From the NCBI GenBank assembly GCA_019096065.1, contig JAGUCH010000005.1, forward strand, positions 5,394,001-5,458,000: 64,000 nt of DNA, in the 5' to 3' direction. The position numbers and the translations under genes were made by a program. Every line of letters begins with the position of its first letter. Position 1 is the first letter of the stretch. Of this stretch, positions 39,501 through 52,800 are shown in pieces. Under the pieces are notes generated by a model. That model did no database searches. It worked only from the letters and a program-made list of their open reading frames with translations, and was not told where the DNA came from. This DNA is from Paracyclopina nana. Lineage: Eukaryota > Arthropoda > Copepoda > Cyclopoida > Cyclopettidae.

Positions 39501-39970
39501 AAAAGTTACTTCTGGTGCAGTGTGGCAAATTCAGTTTGAAAGCTGGCTGTAGTAGCGAAATGCTAGTGGCGATGCGATTTTCAGTTGCCTACTGAAACAA
39601 AAAGTTTGCAACAAAACTGAAACTCTAGTTTTCCATGGAAGCTAGTGGTAAAAGGCAACTTTTCCACAAACCACTTTGAAAAAAGTTACTTCTGGTGCAG
39701 TGTGGCAAATTCAGTTTGAAAGCTGGCTGTAGTAGCGAAATGCTAGTGGCGATGCGATTTTCAGTTGCCTACTGAAACAAAAAGTTTGCAACAAAACTGA
39801 AACTCTAGTTTTCCATGGAAGCTAGTGGTAAAAGGAAACTTTTCCACAAACCAATTTGAAAAAAGTTACTTCTGGTGCAGTGTGGCAAATTCAGTTTGAA
39901 AGCTGGCTGTTGTAGCAAAATGCTAGTGGCGATGCGATTTTCAGTTGCCCACTGAAACAAAAAGTTTGCG
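36519..39970 (-). repeat. Right arm: ~19 copies of the 180-bp repeat, inverted
   Basis: The same 180-bp unit in the opposite orientation. Here almost every unit carries GCCTACTGAAAC, which is a minority variant in the left arm, while the left-arm GAACCAGAAG variant is absent. The arm stops abruptly within a unit at AAAGTTTGCG and passes into unrelated sequence. Confidence 0.95.
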
Positions 39971-40210
39971 GCCGAATTCACGTCTTTTGGCATTGTTTTT
40001 ATGTCATCAATCTCTTCCTCTTTATGCTTTGGAATTATGTGTTGTTTTATTTTGGGAAATTCAGCTCACTCTTCGGCGCGCATTGAGGCATGAAGCCGAT
40101 GCAACTGTCTGAACTGACGTTTTTAGCTTTTTCAAGCCTGTTGCAGTGTGGTACAGTCCAGTGCTGGTTGATGCAGTCCATTGCAGCTTGGTGCAGTATT
40201 TAGACACACC

Positions 40211-40220
40211 GGTGAGAGGG
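40211..40220 (+). repeat. Right target-site duplication of the giant foldback
   Basis: GGTGAGAGGG, identical to 30220-30229; the base after it continues the presumed pre-insertion sequence (CATTTTTTC). Confidence 0.85.
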
Positions 40221-40518
40221 CATTTTTTCAAATAATTTTTCCAGCTCATGTCAGCACTTAAAAAGAGGCTGTTGAGGATTGCAAATATTATTTGAAGCTT
40301 TATGGCTCGAAATGTGTGCTTTCTGCCAAATGTTTGGACCCCTGTGCTCGGTTTTGGGTTAAATGAAAACGTAATTGAGTTATTACAACCGTGGCCATGA
40401 TGCAGGCTGTGATGGTGGTACAGATTTAGCCCCTTGCATCAACCTGGAGCCTTACCCTTAATACTTGTACTTGCAGAGAATGAAGAAGCTACTTCTCGGG
40501 TTGATTTCAAACGATGAC

Positions 40519-40555
40519 TGAGCGACTGACACAATCCAGCCTGGACCCTTATATA
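40519..40555 (-). promoter_or_regulatory. TATA/initiator core promoter pointing into the foldback
   Basis: On the minus strand TATATAAGG (40547-40555) is followed 28 bases on by TCAGTC (A at 40527) and again by TCAGTC (A at 40519), matching the arthropod initiator. A possible donor AAGG/GTAAGG lies at 40456/40455. If used, it would give a 72-nt untranslated exon spliced to the acceptor at 29927, with the foldback in the intron. It could instead belong to an unannotated transcript. Confidence 0.4.
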
Positions 40556-40706
40556 GGCCAATGTTGGCCATTTCCAAAGTTGTTTGCAAATGTGAGTTGT
40601 TGTTTGGGTTTCATTTCGACACTTTGCAAATTAGACAAGTTATCCCATGAATATAATAGCCGCACATAAGGTGGCTAAAATTAGAATCACGTTGAAATGC
40701 ATCATT

Positions 40707-40712
40707 TTTATT
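40707..40712 (-). promoter_or_regulatory. Poly(A) signal of AGAP
   Basis: AATAAA on the minus strand about 130 bases past the AGAP stop codon, next to a (GT)n run at about 40724-40742. Confidence 0.5.
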
Positions 40713-40840
40713 CTTCTTTTTTGAGTGTGTGTGTGTGTGTGTAGGGGGATATTATCAATAATAATATAACATCTTTGGCTGCTCTTAGTTTATATAGTAG
40801 TTGCAGTAGAATTTTTTGTACCAAATTAATCTGTTTTTCA

Positions 40841-43800
40841 TCAGAGGACAGAAGAGGTGACTTTGTCAAAAGCATCGTTTTTCCTGGCGGCAGAGAACGA
40901 GTTCTTTCTTCTGGGCAGAGTGCCGCCCAAGGTGACATCCGGACACCCATTGTTTAACAACAGGTCCACCAGCTCCTGAGAGCCAGACGTTCTTGCATAC
41001 GAAATGCAAGTTCTGCCTTCATGATCAACGCTCTTCACATTGGCATTGGACTGCAAATGGATTAGAATGAGTGAAATCATATCATCAGATTGCAAGTAAG
41101 TGCTTACCCAAATGAGAAGCTGAGCAATGGCCAAATTGCCAAGTGATGCTGCCAAATGGAGTGGGCTTCTGGAATCTCTGGGACTCACCGGAGAGTTGAC
41201 ATCTTCCTGGCTCGCATGAGCCAACACCAAAGCAACAGATTTCATATCGGATCTATGCGAGAGGAGAAAATAAGATAATCATGATTAATTTCCGGATTGC
41301 ACCAATACTTCCTCGACGACATTCGATCTATGCGAGTCTTGCCGAGAAAAGTGAAATCCTACCTGCAAATCGCATCGACGAGGCTCGCAGATGTACTCAG
41401 TCCGGAGGGCAGAGGTGATAGGAATTCTTTGTTGTTGTATTTGGCCATGATGAAGCGTTCCTTGTCCTCCTGCGAGGAAGTGGGCTCGGGTTTGGGCCCC
41501 TTGAGCTTATGCTCCCAAATGCTGTTGGCCATCAGGTTGCCCATGGCGGCCATCACGGCCAGGTGACCCGGAGGCCATTCGTCGAGGTCGAGAGACCGAA
41601 CACGTGATATGTGTGAGCCGAGCTTCCGATGAACACCGGAGCATTCGATGCAAATGAGGACGCCCAAATTGATGCTAGCCCAGTCGGGATCTGTTCGAGA
41701 GAAAAAAGAAGTAGTGAAATAAAGGAGAAACTGCCATATGGGAAAATAATGGACTTACTGGGAGCATCGCAGTCCACGCATCGGTTATTTCCAGGAATGT
41801 CAGATTTCAATGTTTTGATTGCTTGGAGGTCCATGATGGACGTACTTTGACCACTTTTGCCAGCCTTGCTTGATTCGTTGCACTGCAAAGGGGAATGCTA
41901 AGCATGAGAGCTGAACCGGGAAGATAAATGAAGAGTGCGCATACCTGCAATGAGTTGAGAATTTGCTGCTCAATAGCCTGAACCCATTCGTCTCTTTCCT
42001 CGACGGAGGAAGCTTCAAAGTGCCACTGCTTGTTGTCCAATGACACGATGTGGAACTCGTACTGCTCCTGCTCGTTCTCAGCCCCGTCCATTTTCACCCC
42101 GTTGGACTTCATGCGTCGGTGGTGATGCCGCTTCTTCACATTCGGCGTCGTGGCCTCAGTCTTGGCGTCCTTGTCGTTATTCGTACTAGATGAGGGGTTG
42201 TTGTCAATGTTGTTGTTGTCCTCGCCGCCCAGTGGATCACGGAGCATTTCGTAGCCAGTCAAAGTGACCTTTTCACCCTTCTTGGAAGTGAGCGGATCCG
42301 AGGAGCGAAAGTTCAGCCCGGATTCCGACCCGTTCAAGCCACCTCCGGACACGGTTGGGTTGGTCTGCGGCACGGTCCTCGATCCCCTGGGTTTCTGGCC
42401 GGGCACCTTGACAGTCACATACTGCAAAGGAATCTCCTTGCCGTGCACGTTGGACATGTAGTCGTTCAGGCTGGGGTGGTAGGAAATCCGGCCGTCGTCG
42501 CACAGCGTGACATACTTCTTCTTCCAGTCCTTGCTGAACGTGCTCTTGCTGGACTTTTTGTACAGCATCCCCTGCCGAATGGGGATGGACCTGCCCGAGC
42601 CCATTTTGGGCTCACTCCCCTCATTCATACTGCTGGAGGCGTGGCCTCCTCCCCCGCCCCCCGAATTTCCTCCGGAACCCGAGTTGGCCTCGTCCGCTGC
42701 CGCAGCCTTTTTAGAAGGAGTAAAGAGATTCGATCTTCTTCTGCTCTTTCTAGAAGTGGTGGGCGTGGAGGAGGGCGTGGCCAGGTTGTTCTCCTTGTTC
42801 TCAACCGAATAATCTTTGGTTGCTGGAACGGCGAATTTCACTGCGTCAGAATTCGACGATCCAGTAGAGCTCATGGTTCCAGTGTTGTTGGAGCCTGGGG
42901 GAGGGATGGTGGGCGGGGGCACCATCATGCCACGCCCCTTCCCTGGAGGAATGGGCGTGACGAATTCGTCGTGCTGGTGGTACATGGGCTGGTGATAGCT
43001 GTTGTTGGCTCCGGGAGTCATGTGATGAATTGGAGGACGGTTTTCCTATTAAAAGCGCAAATTGTAATTATAGGGCTGCATGAGCATGCAAAATCGGAGA
43101 TCGAGAAAAAAATTACCTTGTGATACGACGATGGGATCGAGGCGTGGTGAGGAGAATGCTGGAATCCCGGCGAGGGTGGGGCACCAATCATGGGGGGATA
43201 GCCGTTTCCAGCATTGGTGGTCGGTGAAGCCATCACATACCCAGATGGATTGAAGGAAGGACCTCCCCGAGGGGTGTAATGATTGGGAGTAGTTGGCCTC
43301 GAGTTTTTGCTCTGAGTCAGCTTTTGGCAAGCTGAAAAATATTCAGTTAAGCAAGGCTGAATAGTTAGTAAGTGCGAACTTGATTACCATCTTGAAATAC
43401 CCTTTCCACATTGAGACCATAGGTTGCACACGTTTCGTAGTATGCGCAGCGTTTCAAGTCATTTGCCAATTTTCTTGCCCTTGAATCATCAATCACGCGA
43501 GGCTGATTTTCACTTATGGCATCTGCAAAAGTTAACGATGATTAGTTCAGAGCTACCATTCCACAATGCATTCCGGACATTACTACAAAATAGCAGCGAT
43601 TTCACCAATCTAGTGATGATAGATAAAAATCTATATTTGCGCACAGCAATTTTATCTCGCAGGGCTTTTATCGCCATCATGAAGGCAAAGATATTTTCTT
43701 ATCACAGAAAATTATCCGGATTTTCATAGGCCAAAAATTGTTCCGCTCAAAAGGTGTCTTTGGTTTTCGAGCGAGGCCAGTAAAAATATATGAGGTATTT

Positions 43801-46800
43801 TACCTTGAGTGCCGACAAGAATGAGAGGTATTTCTTGCATATTTCTGTACTGCGACATTTTGGCATAGTAGTTGTAAATGGCGTTGAAGCTGGTCTCATT
43901 CTCCAGGCTGAAGACAAAGATCACCGCGTCCACCCAAGACGTGAACTGAAAATGGGAAATTCATTAAGTTCATTATGACGATGAGAGCAATTGCGCGACG
44001 ATGCTCCCGAAAATCGACCGTTTCCACGACTCCAGCAGGTCAACATCACGACCACCACAAATTTAAGAGGGGGCTGCTGCAGCAAAGCCTTAGACCTGAG
44101 ATTGACAACCTCATTTCCGCTCATTTTAATGCTGCTACCACAATATAACTGCTGCTACTACAGCTCCAAATAGTCCTGATCTTGACCTTCTAATTAAAAG
44201 TTAGAGCAGCAATAATAACTGCTGCTCGGCGGCAATTTTACCGTGACCAACTAAAAACGCAGATCGAAAACAATTTTCAAACGCTGGGAAATCTCATCTT
44301 TTCAAGTCCAGAAGGAAGTGATAATTAGTAATTACATTGGTTGGAAATTAATTAATTTCGGAAATGTGCCACCAAAGCCTATATGTACTCTGATATTAAC
44401 AGAGATAGTAGTGGCTAACATGCGAAAATTAAAAAGGACTCTCGTTAATTTCACTGCAGATCACGATGATGATGATCCCCACCAACATGGTAATTAGTGA
44501 CTGATGTGTGATGCTGATAGTAACTGATCTAGCTCATCTCTTGCCAAAGGATGCAGCTGTGTGGGTTAGAAAGCCTTTTTCCGGAAATTTCATAAAAGCC
44601 TCGACGCATCATCAAAAAAGGAGTGTGCAAAATTTATAATGCTTTGGATGCACATAATAAGATAATGTGCGGTCAAAACGAGAGCTCACACACAGCTGCA
44701 ACTTTGAACCTTCCATGCTCAGCTGTTCACCGTTTACGCTGACTACAAGTGCGAGTTTTATTGCCCCCGCAAATGGAATTCCAGGGATCAGTAAATGGTG
44801 ATTTTCAAGGTCCTAATGAATAAGCCGATTCCAACCGCAAAAAGTCACCAAAAAATGAAGTTTCTCCCTTAATTCGATACACTTGGCTTTCTCCCATTTT
44901 TTATGGCAGGATGAATCGGCACATTGAATGCTGCTCGTAAATGAACTTGGCCATTGTCTAAAGTGTTAATCATGGCTGCGCATTAGCTATGCACCCATAA
45001 GCACAAATGATCAAATGTGATAGATTAGTAAAGGATGGTGATGACATTGCAACTAAATAAGGGCGTAAATCCGATTTTCCTAGCTAATCCGAGCTTCATT
45101 AATAAATTGCTCGCCGGAGCAAAAATCATTATTATGAACTCTCGAAAATGAGCTATTGATTATTTGCCACCATTTGTCACAACGGGAGAATGCGGAAGAG
45201 CTTTTTCCAGGTGTGCTCCTTCCATTATCACATAATGGGGTTAATGATGAACGATGAGTGAATTCATGTGGCGAACGGTTTGAGCCACGAGGTTCCGCAT
45301 TTCAATCATCGAAAATAATTTGTCAAAAGGCTGCTACTGCACACTGGGCCATCATCATGGCTCAAAGGTAAAAAAGGAGACATTTTTACCTGCAATTCGG
45401 GCGGTCCGCCTTCATCTCTGATAAGGAGCAAATAGCTTTGGCCATCAACGACGACCTCTTTCTTGAATCTGCCGCCTTCTGGAGACTCCTCCTGCATGTA
45501 GGAACCGGTTAAGTAACGATGCACCAGGGCTGATTTCCCCGAAGACAGCGAGCCGACAATGCCGAGTCGGATGTCTGGCACACCTCGAGATAGAGTCCAC
45601 TCTTGGCTGTTGACGAATGAATCTGGAAGAAGAAAGCAAATAGTAATAACTAAGGCATCATTAATTTATTTCGCTCCGTTTCATTTGTCGGGCTCAGCGT
45701 GATGTCGAGATCACTGACGTAAATAGCCCAGGGGGGCCAGTGTGCATCATCCCCCTCAAATGGCCCCAGAATTTTCGCTGCACTACTGCTGATTCCGCGA
45801 ATTTTCTTTTTAGGCGAAATGAAAATAATAAATTGTTGTGTGTTGTGATACTTGTGACTGATGATTTGTGCTTTCGCATCTGCCTTTCGATCTGCCGACC
45901 ACATAATTATTGTCTTACTTTGCTAGTGTAAATATCGATTACATTTGTCGCACAGTGGTACATGATGATGATGACTTTGGGAGAAAAGTGAGTTTTGCCA
46001 TTTAATGACTTTTGCTCCTACCATCATTATTTGTCTGATTTTTACAATTTCCCCCCTCAAAGCGACGACGCAGCCTCAAAATTGAGCCGTTTAGCCGTGA
46101 AAATCTGGTTGTTTTGAGAACTTGGGCTATTCACTGCTATGCAGCAATAATTCAAGCCTAATGGGTTTTTGTTTGGACGAAAATTCTAGTGTAAAATTAG
46201 CCATAAATAACTTTTAGCAAAGGCTCATTAGGAGAAGTCTGAGTGATCGATATCAACGAAGCTTTGACCCATGTGGATATTGCAGATGGCTGCAGCAGCC
46301 AAAGCAGATCTGTTATCGATGCAACACATCCAGCAGGGAAAAGTGTTTATTTTCTGCCAAAAGGTCAAACAATTGAAAAACTCCTTTTTGTGAACACAGG
46401 CGGAAATTTACGATGCTCGAGCTCGAAGTGAGTTGTCTGAAACGAGAGCGTCAATAGATCACTCACAAGTCAAACGACTTTTGAATGGCTTAAAATATCA
46501 CAGGATGTCCAAAAGAGCTCAAATGCTACGCACATTTCATGTATATACGTGCACATCAGGAGGGAATTTCCACGCTGACCTGATTCCGTCCACAAGAAGT
46601 TAATTAAACCTTGGCACTTTTCAAATTAGCAGCTAAATACAACATTTTTAACAGAAACGACTCCCATATATGTGATGACAGCTCAATAATGAAGATTTCC
46701 ATTGCTTGCTGGCAAACGAATCCAATTAATTTTGGCACAACCAGTTACCTTGTGCCTCAAAAAATAATGGATTTTGGCCCAAATATGGCCAGGTCACGTG

Positions 46801-49800
46801 ACCATAAATCCAACCTCATCACTCCAATCAGGAAAAAAGGAGCAACAATTCCATATGAAAAGGCGTCCTGATTGAGTGCGTTATTGCCTCTCTCTCAAAA
46901 CTTAACCTCATTGAAATTTTGTGAGAAAATACTGCTGGGGGCCATAAAAATTTCACCCTCGTTGTTGTCCCAGTTTGCTGGACAACACAACAGGCTCACT
47001 GGGGCGCTTTAGGTGACAACCTCATCAAGTGACCTTTCAGCCTCTTTTATGATGAGCAAAGGGTGCCCAAGTTTCAAGTGAAAAACCGAGTATAGAAATT
47101 TAGCCCGCCATTGTTCACCCGAATTTTTACGATGAGTACTTGGAGAAAAAACAGTAGCTCTCTCTCTTCTTTTTTCTTGGTCATTTTTGATGCAGGCGAA
47201 ATTGGGAGTGTCGAAAATATTCGCCTGTTTGTTTGTTGTTGACGCGAGCCGACAATAACATGGACGTTCTGGATTTTCAGCGTTAATGACAAGCGTCTGT
47301 CGAAACCATGATTAGCGAGCCGAAATGACATGCGATGCGTGATGCTGCGACTGCTACCATAGCAGCTGGATGTCTTAGCATTTCGAAAGTATTTCAGAAT
47401 CTGATTATCATTGGGTAGCAGTGCCAAAATGAGCCCCGAGCCAAACGCTCTGATTACAGCAGTGGAGGATCACGAGAAGAAGAAAAAATGCCAATATTTG
47501 AGTTGAGGCAGCAGCATCTCATTGACCAAGTGACATTCAAGCTTTTTACTCGTCACGATTCCCCATTCTCACGTTCACTAAATATGTATATAATAGAGGC
47601 CATATTAAAGTTTGAAAACATAGAGCCGTCACCTTGCTCAAAGGCATCGAGGCGCACTTTCTTGGGCCGAAATGGTCGGCGGGTTGTTCTACTCCTTCCC
47701 AGTCATCATCATAGTAATCATTTCTTTTGTCCAACTGAATTATGGCATGACTCACTTTTAAGGATAATAGTTTTGGCCCCCAGACATTATTTCAACTCTC
47801 AGCTACATACGAGAATTTTTTTCAACAAGATGATGGCAGCAGAGCATAAAAGTGAAAATCACCATTAAAGATGGTCAAGAGGTAATAAATCCTGGAGAAA
47901 AGCAGAGCAGGAGCATCATTTGTAGCACACTCCCCCCTTTTAGTTTCATCAATCTTGGGTCAAACTATTGTTATTACGAGCACGATTTTTCATCTATGAT
48001 TTTAACGGATTTTTGGACAGAAAAAAAGCTGGAAGCAACAGAGAGAAATTAAGCCATAAAATGGTGGAGAACAGGCTTCGCATTTTAAATATGCTCCAAT
48101 GAACATCTAAGTAATAGAGCAAAAAATTTTGCATAGCTGCCATAGCTGGCAAAAAAGTGGGCTCTTATGATATGCGGTAATCCTACAAATTTGCAATTTA
48201 TAGGCAGCTGCAAGCTGCTGTGGTGCCTAAAAAAAGTCAGATCCTATCCTCTTTTTTTCTGGGGCCACATCCAACATTCGCAGAATGAACTTGAGATTCA
48301 ATAAGCGCACACAAAACGAATAAAGGATCTTTTTTTTTTGGCGACCTACAGCTCAATTGGCAATTTCGCGAAATCTCAACGACGTTTCATATAATTTCCA
48401 TCGAGCCAGATGCTGTAAATACAAAATGGATTCCACACAGAGACTCAGCAATTTTGGTCGGGAATTCTGTGGTTAATATCAAATAACAAGGCTTATATTG
48501 GCTGATGATCTTGACACGAAAATTGCCAGGTCTTTACAAAAATCAGCCAGCTTTTCATTGAACACAACCGAAAATCTGGACATCACGAGAGATTAATGTC
48601 GACGACCATGAAAGCACGCGCGAAACTCGCGGAATCAAGCACGCGCAATTGCAAATGTGCGCATGCAAAATACGTTTTTGCAAATCCCTTTTCTTCTTTG
48701 AAGTCGACCCTACAATATTCTATTTGCATAAACGACTAGTGCAAAAATGTCCGCCCAGCCTTTTCAAGGTCTATTTAGTTATGATAATATCTCACTTTCA
48801 TCCCTAGAATTGCCCATATAAAGGTCGCAGCTAGCCAGGGGAAAACCAGGAATTTTAATTGCCAATTTTGAGCAATTCCACGTATAAGTAACAGCAAAAA
48901 AGGGCATCAGTGGTGGCGCAAACATATTTTTTGTTTGTCAATTTCACGCTTTTGCGCACTGGGATTATTACACACTACTTTTAAGAAGGCCGGGCTGCAA
49001 ATAACAAGCAGCTGCGTGCAGTTTATTATTAATTTAACCATGCATAATGCGTGGCGCGTGTGTGTGTGTTGTGCAAAACTGTTGCGTTTGCCTGCCTAAA
49101 GATTTTAAAGCAGCTGAAGGTTCATAACTGTCAAAAGCTATTGACATGACTTTGAAATGTGCCGAATATCTCATGAGCTTTTTGGGATGCGAGCTGTCAA
49201 AATACTGCATGAATTTACATTTCGTTCCTTTTTTCCGCCGAGGTCAACGGTTGCCACTGCTGCTCAGTTGCAGGCGTGAAAAATTCGTCAAAATTAGCAT
49301 TTCCAAAGAGGAGGAGAATAAAAAGAGCAAAATCAGCAGCTAAGCTCTCCAAGGTTGAATCCATATCGATAGATTTGAGCAGCAACAGTTTCAGCGAGAC
49401 CTCACACATGTTTTTCCAGAATGAAGGCAGTCAGAGCAAAAACCCACCACACTCCATGTACTGCTGCCATTCTTTTCGGAAGAGTGGAGACGAGTGAGAA
49501 CTAAAACTCCCGCTTTTTCAAGACACATCTGCCCCACGCTAAAGACCCGCGACCGACGGCCGATATCATCTGCTTCGCGATACACAATATCATCCAATTT
49601 GCAAGGATCATAATTTGCCTCCTGCCTTTTTTCGCCCTGCCAATTTTCTCCACTCTCTATAGCATGGATCAAGATATTTAGACTACTTTTTTCACCACCT
49701 CTCTTTAGATGGCGCCACTGTACAGTAGTAGCGAGGAACAGAAATACCAGAAGTGGACTTTTTGCTATTATTGGCTTTTGGCACTTTTGAGGGTCGAGTG

Positions 49801-52800
49801 GCGAAAAAATTTGATCTTTTACGCAACTTCCACATAAACAAAACAAAAGTAATTTTTAAGCTAATACTGAGCAACTTTAGCACATGACCAAGGCCAGGCT
49901 AATAGAAAGCTTCAAGTTACTTCCTTGTAAAGTCATCTCTGCTTGAAATGCGATGATAAAGCAACACGTGGCCTACAACTAATTTGAGCTGCTCCTCCAA
50001 GTCTCCCAAAAATCAACACAAAAGGCTGAGCCAGCACGCGGAGGTTCACTCATGATATTTCGAATATGCAATTCAGGTTCTGTTTACAAATGGGTAGATG
50101 GAGTGACACCAAGCACCATTCAGGTAGGGAAAAAAACTGCTTTTAGCCCAGCCAACGAATTCAACATGGAGGTAGCAGCAGCAGCAGCAGTCCGCTTTTT
50201 GATGCCCGCAAAAAAGCTTGACCCCATACGCACACATTCGAGCTACGGGGTCTGATTTTGGCTTTTTTGCTCCATTCGAGAGAAGGTGAAAAAAACTCTA
50301 CACGCAGGATTCTCCTGAAGGTCGCAATTGGATCAAAAGAATTTTTTTTTCTGGCCAAATGAGCAAAGAACGTATAATTAAGACTTTTGAGAACTCGCTC
50401 AGCGTTTTAGCATCAGCAACCGCCTTTTCCAGAGCTCGCACCAATTCAAGCTAGTAGTAAACGACACATCATTAAATAAAGGGAAATGTCATCGAGATGT
50501 TTCAAGCGGGGCGGCCGTCAATCAAAAAAGTTTTTTTTTTAATTCAAATCTGAGCAACCGCATTGTGATTTCCACAATTTCCGCACGTTCGCGCAATTTT
50601 CGAGCCATAAGGGCGATCCCATATTCGAATTTTTAGTCAAGTTACGTTGCTAAAACAGCAACCTTACTTGATCAGTTAAGTTCAGCTTGTTCTAGTCAAG
50701 TTCGGTTCGTTTTAGCCATGTTCAGTTGACCGCTGAGCTGACACGCCAACGCGTTGTACATCAGCAGCTGATTAGCAAAGTTATTTTTTCTCTATTATGC
50801 GAGCTGCAGTTACTTCGCATATGAGATCTCTTTTTGTAGCTAAGTTCAGTTTGGCAACTGAACTTAGCTGGGCAAGTAAGCTACTACTACATAAAATTAA
50901 GCTAAGTTAAGTTCTACCTACATAAATATCTGGGAACTGAACTGAACTAAACTTAACTTTTTACCTAACTTAACTTCACCAACAGGTCAATATGGGAACG
51001 CCCTATATTTTCGTCCGCATCTCATTAGCAGTGGAAAAAAAGATGTGTATGTCAAAGGGCATGTCAAGAAGCGCGCGATTCCAACCACAATGGGAATTAA
51101 ATTGGCAGATCAATAAAAGCTAGCAGCGCCATTTTACATTGTGCTCCGCTTTCCAACTCCACTACCTGAATTACTCAGTTTAAAATAACATTAACGCATT
51201 GTAAAATGCAAATAGGCAAGTTCTACTACGTATGGAGTCCTACAAAGCTAAATGAGCAGTGACTAAAGAAATCATAATTCCCTTTGGCCCCATTGTATGG
51301 TGAATTTTCAGAGCAGGCAGGCAAAAAATGCGAGTAGCTGAGCTCGATGCTAATAATGCTATTGTGAGTGTCAAAAAGCCAACGTTCAGCGCCGCGACAA
51401 CAAGATATTCTTGGCTACAAATTAACATCAAGGGTTGCATAGAAGCCGCATTATCATTATAATAATTTGCTAATACTCTGGCCCTGAATAAGCATGCGGC
51501 TGGATTGCACTGTAAAATGCCAAGAAAACTGATAAATGCAGCGTATCTGCAGGCCTGTCAAAAACACCGAAAAAATAGGCAGATAATGCAGCGAATCGCC
51601 CAGAGCAGTTCAAAGAAGCAAAACTTGGTCAACGCCTTTTTGGAGAATAATTTTTTCTTTTATGCCCCCCAAGAAAATTTAAAATTCTTGCGAAGGCTCT
51701 TCAAGTATGGAAAAGTCCATTGAAGCAGCGGGGCAAAAATCCATTCTTTGGATATGAGTGCTCTAATCCTTCCATTGTTGCTCAATCTGAAAAATACTTA
51801 TGATTTGCAGTGTGCATTTATACAGTCAACAAATGGTTTAGCCATGCAAGCTGTCATGACCCCTTTATGACATCATGAAAAAGCCCTTGGGGTCGGGCGC
51901 TCTCTGATTACTATGCATAAAACGTCGCATAGAGGTTTCAATATGGGGATCCGATTTTCATTGCGGATTTTTTATGGTGTGAAGTATATTCGAGTAGTAT
52001 ATACATAAATAGGGCTATTGGGGAATACCAAATAGGCTCGGGGAGTGAAAAGTGAAAAAAGTCGTTGTGGAGCTAATAAAATCAATGGCAAATTACAAAC
52101 CTCGATGAAAATCATTAATTTTCGTCCAAAATCTGGTGCTCCGCATGTAGCTACAAAGTTAGTGGGTGTGATGCTATCTTTTATGAATATTAGATGGAGC
52201 GTTATAAGGTTAATCATTTTTTATCGTGCATCATGATCTTCTATCGTAGGGAGAGACAAGTGTGCTCTGCTACAAAGGCTCACAAAAAATCAAGTGTGGG
52301 TGGTGAAAATCTGTCACTTTGGAAGATGAGAAATGATGGCTGCAAACGCATCATCTGCCATATTACAGTTGCTGAAGCTGCCACCTACTACCTACTAGTG
52401 CATAGTGGAAGTGGTCGTAAATTGACACATGTGGCACACTTTTTTCACCCATAAAAAAAAATATTTTTCCCCCATAACCACATCACAACTTTTGGGCCAA
52501 ACCGTTGATGCCACCAAATAATCAGAGCAATATAATACAGACAGGCCTTGAAAGAGCTCAGTGATGAACTTCCTCATTTTTCACATAAAAAAGGATGAGT
52601 AGGTGAAAAAGTCGAGGGGAAACTTGCTGCCTCATCCACGATATCAGCCCAAAAGTAAGTGTCCCAAAAAAAAGTTCGTTGTACTACAGTCGCACATGTA
52701 TATATATATGCATGCATTCTAGCAAATCTGTACGGTTGCTATACGTATTTAGCCAAGTTTTTACAGCTTTGTGCAGATTTTTCACGGATTCCAGGGCTGA

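Larger units (their letters stand above)
30230..40210. mobile_element. Giant foldback transposable element (9,981 bp)
   Basis: Bounded by a perfect 10-bp direct repeat. The tips are inverted: the left end reads GG then CTAAATACTGCACCAA within the first 25 bases and the right end reads the same on the other strand (GG...CTAAATACTGCACCAA). Sub-terminal zones (30247-30350 and about 40110-40195) are rich in short CTGCACCAA and TGGACTGCA motifs in opposite orientation. Inside lie two arrays of one 180-bp repeat, forward then reverse, separated by a unique AT-rich spacer. No transposase is encoded, so movement would need help in trans. Drosophila FB and Galileo elements share this plan of tandem repeats inside long inverted arms; a 9-11-bp duplication is also typical of Mutator-like elements. 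Class assignment is inference. Confidence 0.88.

Noticed and set aside
30455-39970. CRISPR-like or coding tandem array
   Set aside because: Units are contiguous without unique spacers, the frames within them (for example 34448-34783) are short and interrupted in most copies, and the host is an animal.
39968-39979. GCGGCCGAATTC at the abrupt end of the right array as a cloning linker
   Set aside because: It resembles joined restriction sites, but the sequence continues into the right sub-terminal zone and inverted tip that match the left end, so the junction is probably natural. A raw-read check would settle it.
42443-43123. 226-codon plus-strand frame
   Set aside because: Antisense to AGAP exons 5 and 6, which have a complete domain match.
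49391-49846. 151-codon minus-strand frame in AGAP intron 1
   Set aside because: No domain or signal peptide recognised, and its first third overlaps the dispersed repeat.
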